A stretch of 64,000 nucleotides of DNA from Sorghum bicolor. Taxonomy: Eukaryota; Streptophyta; Magnoliopsida; Poales; Poaceae. Every line of letters starts with the position of its first letter. The first letter of the stretch is position 1. The position numbers were made by a program, and so were the translations under genes. Below the pieces are notes generated by a model, which saw nothing but the letters and a program-made list of their open reading frames with translations, had not been told where the DNA came from and ran no database searches. This document shows positions 11,549 through 23,059 of this stretch, piece after piece. The stretch covers positions 22,684,501-22,748,500 of the forward strand of contig NC_012870.2 in NCBI RefSeq assembly GCF_000003195.3. Direction: 5' to 3'.

Positions 11549-11764
11549 GCATGCACAGTGGCTGTGGTGGTGAGCGATGCGGTGGCCGTGGTGGTGAGTG
11601 GCGCAGGGGCCATGCTTGCGAGCGGTGCAGTGACAAGCATGTGCACAGGCAGTGGACTCGATCTAATGTCAACCTCCATCTCCCTCACTCTTCCCTCTCT
11701 TTCAATGCACAGTGGCTGTGGTGGTGAGCGATGCGGTGGCCGTGGTGGTGAGCTGCGCAGTGGC
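11549..11764. repeat. Tandem ~157-bp repeat inside CACTA-1
   Basis: The block starting ATGCACAGTGGCTGTGGTGG recurs at about 11549 and 11706. The second copy is split by gypsy-2 and continues at 39754 (CATGCTTGCGAGCAGTG against CATGCTTGCGAGCGGTG near 11611). GC-rich with accidental ORFs on both strands (11385-11812), which I do not treat as genes. Confidence 0.65.
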
Positions 11765-13417
11765 TGTTGGGCATTCTTAACGTCACTACCAAAAGTAGAC
11801 TTAGTTTTCTAATTCTGATAACAGCGCCAAAAATGCCAAACCTATCCCTCATGCCACTTAAGCCAAGTTGTCATCCCCAGCATGACATAAGAGACACAGT
11901 ATTGAAATATGCAATTGCTCTTCTAAATAAATAACAAATGAGATCTGCAAGCGCACAGATTAATACCGATGTAGCATTTTAACCGGAAAGTATTCCAGGT
12001 ATCGTTATTTATATTTTTACCACTGGGAAGGGATTGCTAAACATCAATGTTGATTATAGAATGGAATATAGAATTGAGTATCTATCATTGCATGTATAAT
12101 TGAGAACATTTATCTATATCTTTCATACAGGGATAAGTGTCACATAAAGGATATATAAAGTAATGAATGGTGACAAAGATAAGTAATCTGATCAGCATAA
12201 CTTAGCCGCATATAAATATGATAAGCACCTCAATTAGATATTCTAGCAAGTCATTAGCATCGAATTAGGACGAACTACAAGAATATATTTCCTAAGTTAT
12301 TCTTAACTATACAGTCTAGCATATCATAGTTAGTGCAATTATACTTAGCAATCATTGTGAGACAGGACTACGCCCGTGCATAGTGATACTATCAAGGAAT
12401 ATGAGAAACATCGCAATCACTCCCCTGTAATAATGTTGCTCTACCAGCCAAATACACGAGAGGGGTACTATATAAGAATCAATGGAGCTGTCACTACCAC
12501 GAACTACCCCGCGATCTGGCATATAGGGTACAATCGCAGATAAATACGGTATAGGCACCACGCATACACAATATCTATCATTTACCCATGGATCCGATGG
12601 ATAAACGCTATACGATCCTAAACATGTATATAATTCCAATCTAACTAACCCAAGTATATAACTATGATAAACTAAGAACAATATAATTGCGAATATAAAA
12701 AAGTAGAGCAAAGTCATAACCAATATATTGAAGTAGAACAAAGTCATATTCATAATATCGAAGAACAAAGATGAACAATTGAAGAACAATAGAGAATTAC
12801 CAAGAATCCTCTTGATAGATCCGGAAACCAATCGAAAATTGACTCCTTCTAGTTCTAATCCTATGTGGCTATGCTAATCTAGAGATCTAATTGATGTGGT
12901 GGCTCTAGGGCTTGATCGGAGGCTTCTTCTCCCTGATGAATAATGAATTAGGGTTGAGAGGTGCTCTCCTCCAGGGGCCATGGGTCTGGTTATATAGTCC
13001 TTTCAAGTGAATATGGGCCGTCGGATCAAACCGACATTGATTGAACGGTTATCCTTGATCCTTTAGGTCGGTGGAGCATGATCCCCGAAGAGGTCTCTGA
13101 TTGGGCACCAAAGAGAGCGGGCGCCCTGGTCTCTAGGGCAGGTGCCTTGGGCCAGGCCCCGTTCTGCCTCCGCTTCGTTCCCGTGGCTTCTGGACTCTTC
13201 TAGATGTAAGATAATTGTGCGGTACGTTAATATCTCTATGTAATCCCGACGTGTGGGACTTTCTTCCGTATTTCCTAATAACCTCCTGCAGAAATAGACA
13301 AACACCAAAACTCGTAGAATTCTGTCAGATAAAACCCTAAGTTTGGATGTCGGTTGCTTTTGGATCCTTTTCTTTGTTTATTTGTTAATTAAATTTAATA
13401 CTTAAGGACCGTCAACA
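11765..13417 (-). repeat. gypsy-2 3' LTR
   Basis: 1653 bp, from TGTTGGGCATTC to CCGTCAACA on the plus strand, nearly identical to 38117-39748. In element orientation it begins TGTTGACGGTCC and ends GCCCAACA. It holds an open frame of 159 codons on the element's sense strand (12352-12831) that is also open in the other two LTR copies. Confidence 0.95.
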
Positions 13418-13433
13418 ACTCCCCCAAGCTTAC
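13418..13433 (-). other. gypsy-2 polypurine tract
   Basis: In element orientation AAGCTTGGGGGAGT lies directly against the start of the 3' LTR (TGTTGACGG). This is the expected place for the plus-strand primer of reverse transcription. Confidence 0.8.
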
Positions 13434-14987
13434 CTCTTGCTCGTCCCTGAGCAAGGATAATCTCAGCGATGGATCAGAAGTTGTTGTAATGCCTTTAAAA
13501 GTTGACGGTACACATGCTTTTAAATAAGATCTCATCTCTGAGTTAGAGTAAACTGTCAAGACTTAAAACTTATTCATTTTACCTTTCACCATGGGACTTG
13601 TAACCGTCACTTCCGTCTTGAGTAGTTAAAAGATAGAACAGTCTAGTCAAGCGCCATGTCTCTTATTCTTGATCAGCTATAGCTCTGGAGTTTTTTTGCA
13701 GATTTTCAAATAAAACTCAGAGATTCCTTGTATGACTCTCTCAGATCTCTCTTTTGTGGTATTTTTGGATCCTTACCAAGGCAGTGATGGTATACGCATT
13801 CTCTCAATATATGTGGTATTTGTGGTATAAGGCATAGTGACATTGCCTTCTCTCTCATCCTACTCTAATAAGGCTTTAATATCTGGAGCTCATAGGTGGA
13901 AGATAAAGTATACATACTCACAAGACATTTATTGTATAGTCAAACCATGGATCCAAAGAAATAAGTCAATAAGTCAAATCAAGATGTGCATGTGTGGTGA
14001 ATGAATGGTGTATGGTGATGATGGTGATAACAATGGTGAAAGTCTAATTCTACTTTTGCTCTTTTGAGGGGATACATACCTTCCTTGCTTTTTGAAACTT
14101 TTTGAGGAGAATGAGATGCTCTTCTTTTTCTTTTTCTTTCCTCTCAGGTGGGTATCTTGTACCCCTAATTCTACTGTCGGACACTTGTCCATTTTACCTC
14201 TCATCTCACTTTTTCTTTTCTTTCGAGGTTCCGGGCACTTGCCCCTTTTTATTTTCTCATATCTTTCTTTTTTTCTTCTCTCTTTTCTTTTTTTAGAGCA
14301 CTCATCTCCTAAAATAAAATAGCAAGTGGCAGTAACCAAGATAACTTGAGCATTTATTTCACAGGGAAAAACATAAATGTTTTTGGCTATTCTCTCCTGG
14401 ATTAGGAGTAGAATATTTTTGGGTGGTTCTAGAGATGGAAATGAGTGGATATATGTGGATGCGTACTTCCGAGGTAAAAGCAACATGTGTGAGTGAACGT
14501 GCAAGTGAATCTTGATTTAACCACGTGACAAGCTCCTAAGGGTCTACACAGCTTGACCACACTCAATGCTCATAAGCAGTAAAAAGTAAATCTGTGGCTC
14601 AAAGTCTAGCAAGCATGTATATATGGCTGTAGTAGGAATTTAAACTCTCATCGTACAGGAATTCATCATGCAATATTTTAAAGATTTTTCAAAGATAAAA
14701 TTCTCCAGAATTCTAGCATCTCTAGAAACAGATAAACAGCAGCTCAACCTTCCCATATCATACCCGTTAACAACTTAGACTTCAGAACAAGTTCTCTTCC
14801 CACAAGTTCAGTCTTAGAGCAAGCTTTAAATTATAACAGTTATGTCTAAACTTGAGAGAAAACTTAAATTTGAAAATTAGGCAGAGCAACTATTCATCAT
14901 ATCCATGCTAGAGTTTTATTATATAAGATTCAGTTTAGCATAGCCACTTTATTTATTTATTAAACACACTAAGCAAAAGATATATAT
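13434..14987 (-). other. gypsy-2 3' internal non-coding region, part 1
   Basis: No pol domain in any frame. A polypyrimidine stretch on the plus strand (about 14113-14300; polypurine in the element RNA) generates low-complexity ORFs on both strands, which are not genes. The region continues beyond gypsy-3 at 34665-35254. Confidence 0.7.
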
Positions 14988-17900
14988 TATAACACTCTAA
15001 AATTTCTAATTTTGGATTGTTATTGGAAAATACTAAATTAAATAAGGATTTAAAATTTTTGTAAAATATTCCAAGATTTTATTCATTGTTGTTATTATAA
15101 AAGAAGAAAAACGTGGAATTTTTAAAACTTTTAATAAATTAAGTGGAGGGTGATTTATTTGATGTGTGTTTTGTGCCCTAGTTTTGTTTGGCTTGTCTCA
15201 GAAAAATGAATTATAAAAATTTCTAGCGAGCCACGTTTAGTATCTTTTGGTTTTTGGAAAAATAAAACTCCAAAAGTCCTATTTAAAATCTAGTTCAAAT
15301 TTGAGTTGAGAAGCAATTTAAAAATGTGTTATTAGGAAAATATGTTTTGTTTCCAAAAGTAGAAAAGAAAACAATTCTTAAAATAACCCCAAATTAATAA
15401 ATCAAATTTTGGTTTATAAAGGTGTTGAAAATTTTGGTTTAAACCCTTTTTAAATAAAAAGAAGGCTTTTCCTTTTGCTTGGGTCGGCTCCATTTCTTTC
15501 TGGCCTAGCAACGCGCAGCAGCTGGCCCAACTCCCCCCCTCTCCCGCGCAGCTGCCCGCGTGGGCCGCGGCCCATCCCGCACCCCCGCGCCCGTGCCGTT
15601 GACCTGTGGGCCCCACCTGCCAGCCCGCGCTCGTAGTCGCTGCCACCGCGGACCCATGCGTCAACCCTCGTCCCCAACCTCCATCCGCATCGCGTGGGGC
15701 GCGCCAACCGCCGCCCGATCTCTCCTGTGCGTGCACCTCGAGGTTTCCCGGGCCTATAAAGGCCGTGCCTAGAGCCCCGCGCCCCCCCTCGGAACCCTAG
15801 GGCAGCAGCCGCCGCCTCTTGTGCTCGAGCCGCCATAGCCGCCGTCGTCTCGAGCTCCGCGCCGCCGACGATCTCCGCTGTCGCAGCGTCTCCGGCGACA
15901 AGGACCCCTCCACGGCCTTCGCTTCGAGGTGAGAAATCCACTGAACCTTCTCCCGCCCTCTCTCCCCCTTCCTTTCGCGCAAACGACCTCGCGGAAGTTG
16001 CGTCGCCGCCGTCGAGCCGCTCCGCCACGCGCCCCGCCTCCCCGGCCGCTTCCGGTCCTCGCAGACGCGCGCATCGCTTTCGCGCACTAGCGCGATACGC
16101 GCCTGTGCCCTCGCTGCGCCCCGTCGTGCCCTGCAGCGCCCCCGCCGTGAGCCAGCAATGGCGCCACCGCCGCGGACCACGCCGCCGTCCCGTGAGCCCC
16201 GCCCGGCTCCCCGGTCCACGGTGGACCGGTGCACCGCGCCCTGCCCCTCGGTCCACCACGCGTGCTGTGGACCGGCCAGTACCGAAGCGCCGCGTGGCCG
16301 GTCAACCGGCCATACGCGATCAGCCCTGGCCTTTTTGCGAAAAAGACCCTGCAGTTTTCAGTAATTAACCCGCAGTCCAGTGCCTTTCAAAAATAATTAG
16401 AAATAAGTCTTGTTTTCAGCAGTCTAGCCCCTGGATCCGTTAGTATTTATTTATTTAGTCCAAAATGCTTTTAAAATTCAGTTTTATTTATTTATATTAC
16501 GAAAAATAGTTCTGTTTATTCACAATTTTGCCACTGACCTAGTTTTGGCCATAGAATCTGCGTTTTATCTCCGATTGAGCCCGTTCTTGCCGCGTTAGGT
16601 TCGTATCGACGTAAACTACGCTTTAGCAGTGATGCATGCCATGTTGACACTCTATGTTTTCACCATAAATATAAAATGACTAATGACTAACTAAATGCCC
16701 TTTTAATCTATAAAAATAATTTATGTTTATAGCTTTGTTTTTTCATAAACAAATATTAATGTTATTAATACCAACATAAATACCTTTTTAGTTATGATCT
16801 ACTTAATATAATCTTATTTCATAAATGCTCTATTTAGCTTGTCACAAATTCCTTGTTTTCTAATTATAAATAGTAAAGTGACTTAAGTGTTGTAGAACGG
16901 TTGGTAATTAGGTTATGACTAAAGTTTAACTCCAACTTTTATAATTATTTATAATTTGGTCAACTCAACTTTCAGATATTTCTTTGAATAATCCATCACC
17001 TGTTTTCTTAAAATACGACCAACGTATAGTCGTCTTCTCCGTTTCACTTCGAGCCTCGATAGTCGTGTCCGTTTAACGATAGCTCCGTTCTTAATCGTTC
17101 TTGCGTTGTCACGATCGTAGCAATAAGGCGTGTCGTTTAGTGCGCTCTTTCTAAGCTTTTTCTTTTGATTGATGCTTGTTCTTAGTCGTGATTGTTTGTT
17201 TATCTGTTTGTGTTGCTTGTTTGCTATGAGTAGAAGAAGCGTGGTTCGTCAGCAGTGAAGACCAGGAGCTAAGGACCAATAGTCAAAGCAGAAGTTGGAG
17301 ATGAGAAGAAAGAAGCCAAAGAATTCTGAGCAGATATACACTGGGAATAAAGGCAAGTGCAGACACCGTTTGATCATTTTGAACCTACTCATTAATGTCA
17401 TTTACTTTACATGCATGTGTCCAATGAATGCAAACCCTAAGGACATGACTAGCTTTACTTACCATTCCTTGTTCACCTGGGAGTTATGTATATGGGTAGT
17501 CTAGGCTATACTAGGTTTGCTTAGCTGCTCTACTCATCTTATACACATGATTAAACAAGAATTACTCTCTACTTAACTTGGTGCTTAAACTGTGCTGAAC
17601 CTTTGGTCACTGCGGTGATGGCGATGTTGGATGCTTACGAGCATCGTGATGATGGTGGTGACAGGGGGACCGGGTACTGTTGGTGGTCCGGTTTGCCGGA
17701 CGTACCCGTCTCTGCTCTTCGTAAGGACTTAGTCAAGAAGCGGCCCCCTGGGACATACAGTGTAGCTCCAAGCTATATGGCTCTGGCTTGACTAATTAGC
17801 AGGACCTCCACTAGTAGGGTGTTACTTTCCGGGTAGGCGTGAGGAAGTAATTTGGGTAATGAATATTAAGTTAGCGGCTGCTCGGTACGCCATGGCTATG

Positions 17901-18814
17901 GGTATCGACTGTCGAGCGCCCCGGCGAAAACTTGCGAGTGGCATCCTATTAGTTGGACCTTGTGAAAGGTCTCATAGTGAGACCCTGTCTGCTCACCTTG
18001 GCAGTGTTTTGGGGAGTCATGACCCCGGGCAAATGGGAATCACGACTTGGAGTGAACGTGCACACCTCTGCAGAGTGTAAAACTGATATATTAGCCGTGC
18101 TCACGGTCACGAGCGGCCCGGACCCTCACTTGATGAGCAAATTGGATTCACTGGATACTTGGAGATGGAACTTGCTGAGGTTGCTACCTCGTGTTTTGGC
18201 GGAATGGCTATTCCGTGTTGGCAGGATTGCTATCCTGTGTTAATAATTGGGGTTAATCCCTGGACTACTATAATTATTAGGATAGTCATTTAAAAGATGC
18301 TAACTACTACTTACACTAATTAAGGGTTGGGTTTATGCTACTCATAATTAGTAGTAGGTTGTTCTAATAATAGTCATAATTAAAAGTAATCAACTAAAAT
18401 GCTATCGCAGTCAAACCAAGTCAGCTTTACCTTGTTTTAAGCCTTGCATGTCATTACTTTCTGTCTATGCTTGCTGAGTTCGACATGAACTCACCCTTGC
18501 TATTTCCCCCACACCCCCAGTGTGTAGTAAAGTGCTGCTCAGAAGAAGAACAAAGATGCTATGGAGTTTTCTAGAAGTGTATCAGAAGTGCTTGGCGTAC
18601 GCAGCCCCCAGTCAACCGTCCCTGAGAAGAATGGAGCCCAAGAAGTTTTAGCTACTGTTTCCGCATACTCTGATGTTTTGTAAGTGTTAATATAAATATG
18701 TTTTCCGCTATATATAACATTGATTCTGATATTTCTATTCTTTTGTTATATGTGTGGACTTCCTAGGCACACATATGACGACTTTGGTCTTATTTTAAAA
18801 GCCAGGGTGTGACA
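14988..18814 (+). repeat. gypsy-3 5' LTR
   Basis: 3827 bp, TATAACACTC to GGGTGTGACA. The first ~450 bp are AT-rich, then a GC-rich block (15480-16330) with a core promoter CTATAAA at 15754-15760. Long ORFs on both strands in the GC block (for instance 15450-16259 minus) have low-complexity Arg/Ala/Gly composition and no domain; I treat them as by-products of GC content. About 150 bp (around 16731-16884) present here is missing from the 3' LTR. Confidence 0.92.
15754..15760 (+). promoter_or_regulatory. TATA box in gypsy-3 5' LTR
   Basis: CTATAAA in a GC-rich context, preserved in the other LTR at 31747-31753. It probably sets the start of the element RNA. Confidence 0.6.
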
Positions 18815-18818
18815 GGAA

Positions 18819-18830
18819 TGGTATCAGAGC
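18819..18830 (+). other. gypsy-3 primer binding site
   Basis: TGGTATCAGAGC, four bases after the 5' LTR, complementary to the 3' end of initiator tRNA-Met as in most plant chromoviruses. Confidence 0.9.
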
Positions 18831-19467
18831 GGTGTTGACTGTAGGACGTATGCCTAGATAGCACTGGTCGATTTCTAAAGCTTATTTTGCTATAAAACTA
18901 TTTTCTTATCCCTTGGCTCTTTAATTCTGACTATTTCCTCCCCCTTGTCATTTTGTATCCCCTCCTTGAATAGCTGCCTTTGAGCTATTTCTATTTATCT
19001 CCTTCGCTTTTGTTTAGTTGTTTTACTTAAGTTTCCTAAAACTCACTTTGTACCAAAATTCGATGGCCCTTCATCATTTCTGACTTACCTTTTAGGATGA
19101 CCACCATTGCTGAAGAAGCACATGTAGTATCGTTGATGTCATGTGTGTTTGTCATGCTTGGTTTGATGTTTTGTGTGTCGTCTCAGTTCTAGTGTTTTGA
19201 AGGAGTTCTGGAAGAAGTCGTTTGAGGATTAGCTCGATCTCTGTTAAGTGGGGTAGTGATCTCTGTTATCCTATCCATCTATTGTCAATCTTGATCCTCT
19301 CCACCTATTTTCTCTCACTTCATATCATGCTCTTTGTCCATACTACTCTAGCTCATTCTACTATTGCCTAATGTCAGATGGTGGGCACCAGTGATGACAT
19401 CAATGGAAAGAATACCAGTGATCAGAGTCAGCAAATGACTTCTACAACACAACTAGGTAGTGAATAG

Positions 19468-20362
19468 ATGATAGCCTGGCAAGCTCAGATCCTAGAGATG
19501 GCAACTGTTCAGATGGTCGGACTCCAAAATCTTTTGATAGTACATGCTCTACTCCTCCAAGGTGACCTTAAAGGAGCTTACATCAAATGTCAGGAAGACC
19601 CAACTATGCCACCCTTGTTCCCAATAAACAAGGATAAGCCCATGTGTACACTGGATCAAGCACTAAGTGGAGTAGAACCACAGAAAGATTCTCAGCTACC
19701 TTCAGAGAAGACCATGACCAAAACTCAAGAAGGAGCAATGAAGAGACAAGTAATAGAAGCCTGGAGGAACATGAAAGCTAAGAAATATGGTATTAATGAG
19801 GCACTTGGGATTCAAGAGCCGTGTAATTGCTACAGATATTATGGTTTACCGTGCCTTCAGAAAAAGTCTGGCGGAGGAAAGATTGAGATACACCAGGATC
19901 AACAGACTGAAGTGTACAAGAAAAGGAAGACAACCTCACCAGAGCCAATGTTAAGTGTCGAGCCAAATCTATGTTCTGCATCTCAACCACCTTTAGTCCC
20001 AAACTCTCATCAGACACATTCATATCTTGAAGAGTTAGATGCCCCTTCAGCTACTCTTGCTATGCCAAAGTTATGTCTAGATGGATGGACCATCTCCTAT
20101 ACAGAACTCAGAACTTCATCCTCGAAAAAGTAATCAAGCTAAGAAGCGAAATAGTGAAGAGACTCCATTGAAGGTGAACACTCAGAACCAAGTTAGTAGC
20201 ACTTTAGTTACTCCTGGCACATCAATTCAAGGAGCTCAACATCAGGATAACACCAGCAGTAAAACTGTTAGCAATGTTTGTTACCAGTGTCACAAAGAGG
20301 GACATCACAAGAAGCATTGTCCAAAGAAGTACCAGTTCGTGACTATGTTAATGGTAGATTGA
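19468..20362 (+). pseudogene. gypsy-3 gag remnant with zinc knuckle
   Basis: An open frame at 19468-20133 has a Lys/Pro/Ser-rich, low-homology sequence. A second frame (20081-20362) contains the CCHC knuckle CYQCHKEGHHKKHC typical of gypsy nucleocapsid. The matrix/capsid part that normally precedes it is not recognisable, so gag is internally deleted or highly diverged. The frame change near 20110 separates the two pieces. Confidence 0.65.
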
Positions 20363-20802
20363 ACCATATGGATCTATGTACTGCTCGCGAAGCACAAAAT
20401 GTGGTGTTTGGATCAATTCTAGTCAACTCAACTCCTGCCACCATTTTGTTCGACTCAAGTTCTTCACATTCCTTTATCTCGGGTAAATGTGTTGCCGATC
20501 ATAAGATGCTTAAGTTGGAAATGAAGAAACCCATACTGGTCAAATCACCAAGAGGAAAGATAAAAGCAACTCGTATGTGCCCAAAGGTTAGTCTTGACAT
20601 AAAAGGTGCAAACTTTGAGGTGAATCTCATAGTTTTGGAATCGTTGGATATTGATGTCGTTCTTGGAAGAGGATGGTTAACTGCTTGTCATGGAAAGATT
20701 GAATGTACCCAACACTCAGTATCCCTAACCACCCCATCAGGAGACAGGTTTGTGTATGAAGGCACTCAACTCACCCAAAGGTTTAAAGGCCTAATGTCAT
20801 GA
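20343..20802 (+). pseudogene. gypsy-3 aspartic protease, active site altered
   Basis: The sequence FGSILVNSTPATILFD leads into SSSSHSFIS, the retropepsin core of plant gypsy elements (usual form DSGASHSFIS). It is followed by VVLGRGWL (usual GMDWL type). The Gly of the D-S/T-G triad is Ser, so catalysis is doubtful. A stop follows at about 20800 and no RT is found after it. Confidence 0.75.
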
Positions 20803-22308
20803 TTGTATCGACAACGAGGCAGTTCGAAAGAAATATGGACCTTATAGAGAGACAATATTTTTTCTCAACATGAGTTGTGGAGTAGATTGTATTAGGAGAT
20901 CGAGATCGATTTGAACCAGTTAAGGAAGTATGCAACACTTCTGGCAATATATGGAGTCAACGATGCCTTTTAGCTAATAAGGTTTTTCATTCAAGTCACT
21001 TGTAATCTTCTTTGTAAAATGAGATGTCTTGTTCATTGGACCTTATCATTCTTAATCTCCTGACATGAGTTATGAGTTGTTTGACAAGATGTTTAGTCTA
21101 TTTGTGGTAACCATGGAATCTCAGGCAAAGCACCTGGTGCTGTCCCAACATCGAGTGGTAGTGCTTACCTATGAAGCAATCTTAAACATTCCATGCAGAA
21201 TGAGTTGACAACCTTTGTGCAGTTCTCTCTCGCAACATTTCCCCAACACTGCAAGTGGTATGAGAAATCTGCTTAAGATCCATCTATGGAGACCATAGAG
21301 AAGCCTCAAGTGTCCTAGGAAGAGTGGTGCTTGTTGACCTACCAAAGCAAGACATAAGAAACCAAAGTCCTAAGATAAGATTTATTTTTTCACCCTAGAC
21401 TCCTTGATGGACTATCACGTGACCAAATTCAGAACCTGAAGGTCCGATATACCACCATACCACTATGGTCAATTTCTCATGACCCCTTGGATTGCTTTCT
21501 CAGGTGGTGTTCAAGAATTTTCACCTAGATAAATCTTTTGTCTTTTAGCTTAAGTCTCACACTTTTACTGAGATAACTAAGGTTATTCTTAATCTATCCT
21601 TTCCAATCATTATTTTGATTCTCTCTCTGTTCCTCGGAATCTCCAAAACTGCAGCGTGTTATTAGACTGGTAATCTTTGAAGGAAAATCTCTAAAGATCG
21701 TTTTGATCTGGCAAGATGAAGTCCGTAAACGAGAGTTTTGGAAGATAAGCTAACACTTGGTTTAAGTGGGGTAGCGTCCGCTACGATCATCACTCTCGAA
21801 AATCTCTAATCAGAAAGACATGGAGAACTACATATTGATCCTTATCGTTCTTGCGATGAACCCTTATCATTTTTGTCAACCTGTGACCTTGGATCTTACC
21901 TCTCATACGACTACAAATGATTAAGCGTGAAGATTTTTTTAAAAAAATCTAAGTCTTTATCAACTTTTGCTAATACTTTATCATTTCATCTACTATCTTA
22001 TACATATCCGGAATCAAGGAAATTGTGAGCACTATAATATCTATCTTTATCTCCTATGCATCATCTCCTGTTAACATTGGCTTCTCACCCTTGCACCTTA
22101 TCATAATTCAGGATCCAAAGATCAATTCCTATCTCATACGTTTACCTTTTCTTGTCATCAATCTTTAGCATACTCTTTACCCTTTATATCTATATTTAAT
22201 CCTTTGATCATGTCTTCAAAGTCTCAAAACAACTTTGATGATCTACTTTATCTTTCTCTTTAGTTTCTTCAAACCTCGGGACGAGATTTTTGTTAAGTAG
22301 GGTAGATC
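20803..22308 (+). other. gypsy-3 3' internal non-coding region and polypurine tract
   Basis: No RT, RNase H or integrase motifs in any frame. The end (22278-22308) reads GGGACGAGATTTTTG then TTAAGTAGGGTAGATC, the conserved polypurine neighbourhood of this lineage, directly before the 3' LTR. Confidence 0.7.
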
Positions 22309-23059
22309 TATAACACTCCAAAAATTTTAATTTTGGATTGTCATTGGAAAATACTAAATTAAATAAGGATTTAAAATTTTTGTAAAATATTCCAAGATTT
22401 TATTCATTGTTGTTATTATAAAAGGAGAAAAATGTGGAATTTTTAAAACTTTTAACAAATTAAGTGGAGGGTGATTTATTTGATGTGTGTTTTGTGCGCT
22501 AGTTTTGTTTGGCTTGTCTCAGAAAAATGAATTATAAAAATTTCTAGCGAGCCACGTTTAGTCTCTTTTGGTTTTCAGAAAAATAAAACTCCAAAAGTAC
22601 TATTTAAAATCTAGTTCAAATTTGAGTTGAGAAGCAATTTAAAAATGTGTTATTAGGAAAATATGTTTTGTTTCCAAAAGTAGGAAAGAAAACAATTCTT
22701 AAAATAACCCCAAATTAATAAATCAAATTTTGGTTTATAAAGGTGTTGAAAATTTTGGTTTAAACCCTTTTTAAATAAAAAGAAGGCTTTTCCTTTTGCT
22801 TGGGTCGGCTCCATTTCTTTCTGGCCCAGCAACGCGCAGCAGCTGGCCCAACTCCCCCCTCTCGCGCGCAGCTGCCCGCGTCGGCCGCGGCCCATCCCGC
22901 ACCCCCGCGCCCGTGCCGCTGACCTGTGGGCCCCACCTGCCAGCCCGCGCTCGTAGTCGCTGCCACCGCGGCCCCACGCGTCAGCCGTCGTCCCCAACCT
23001 CCATCCGCATCGCGCGGGGCGCGCCCGCCTCCGCCCGATCTCTCCTGTGCGTGCACCCC
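22309..23059 (+). repeat. gypsy-3 3' LTR, first part
   Basis: Matches the 5' LTR from its first base (TATAACACTCC) to GTGCACCCC. Interrupted there by copia-1; the duplicated target ACCCC is at 23055-23059. Confidence 0.93.

Noticed and set aside
11385..11812. Overlapping ORFs on both strands in CACTA-1
   Set aside because: Built on GTGGTGGTGAGC-type repeats; no homology recognised; interrupted by the gypsy-2 insertion.
14092..14322. Phe/Leu/Ser-rich ORFs
   Set aside because: Translation of a polypyrimidine tract in the gypsy-2 non-coding region.
15450..16259. Long minus-strand ORF (269 codons), similar ORFs at 31695-32261 and plus-strand ones, in the gypsy-3 LTR GC block
   Set aside because: Arg/Gly/Ala-rich low-complexity products appear in several frames at once, no domain, and frames break between the two LTRs; explained by GC content.
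17295..18243. ORFs shared by both gypsy-3 LTRs (for example 17295-17504 and 33142-33351)
   Set aside because: Sharing is expected because the LTRs are recent copies of one template; no domain.
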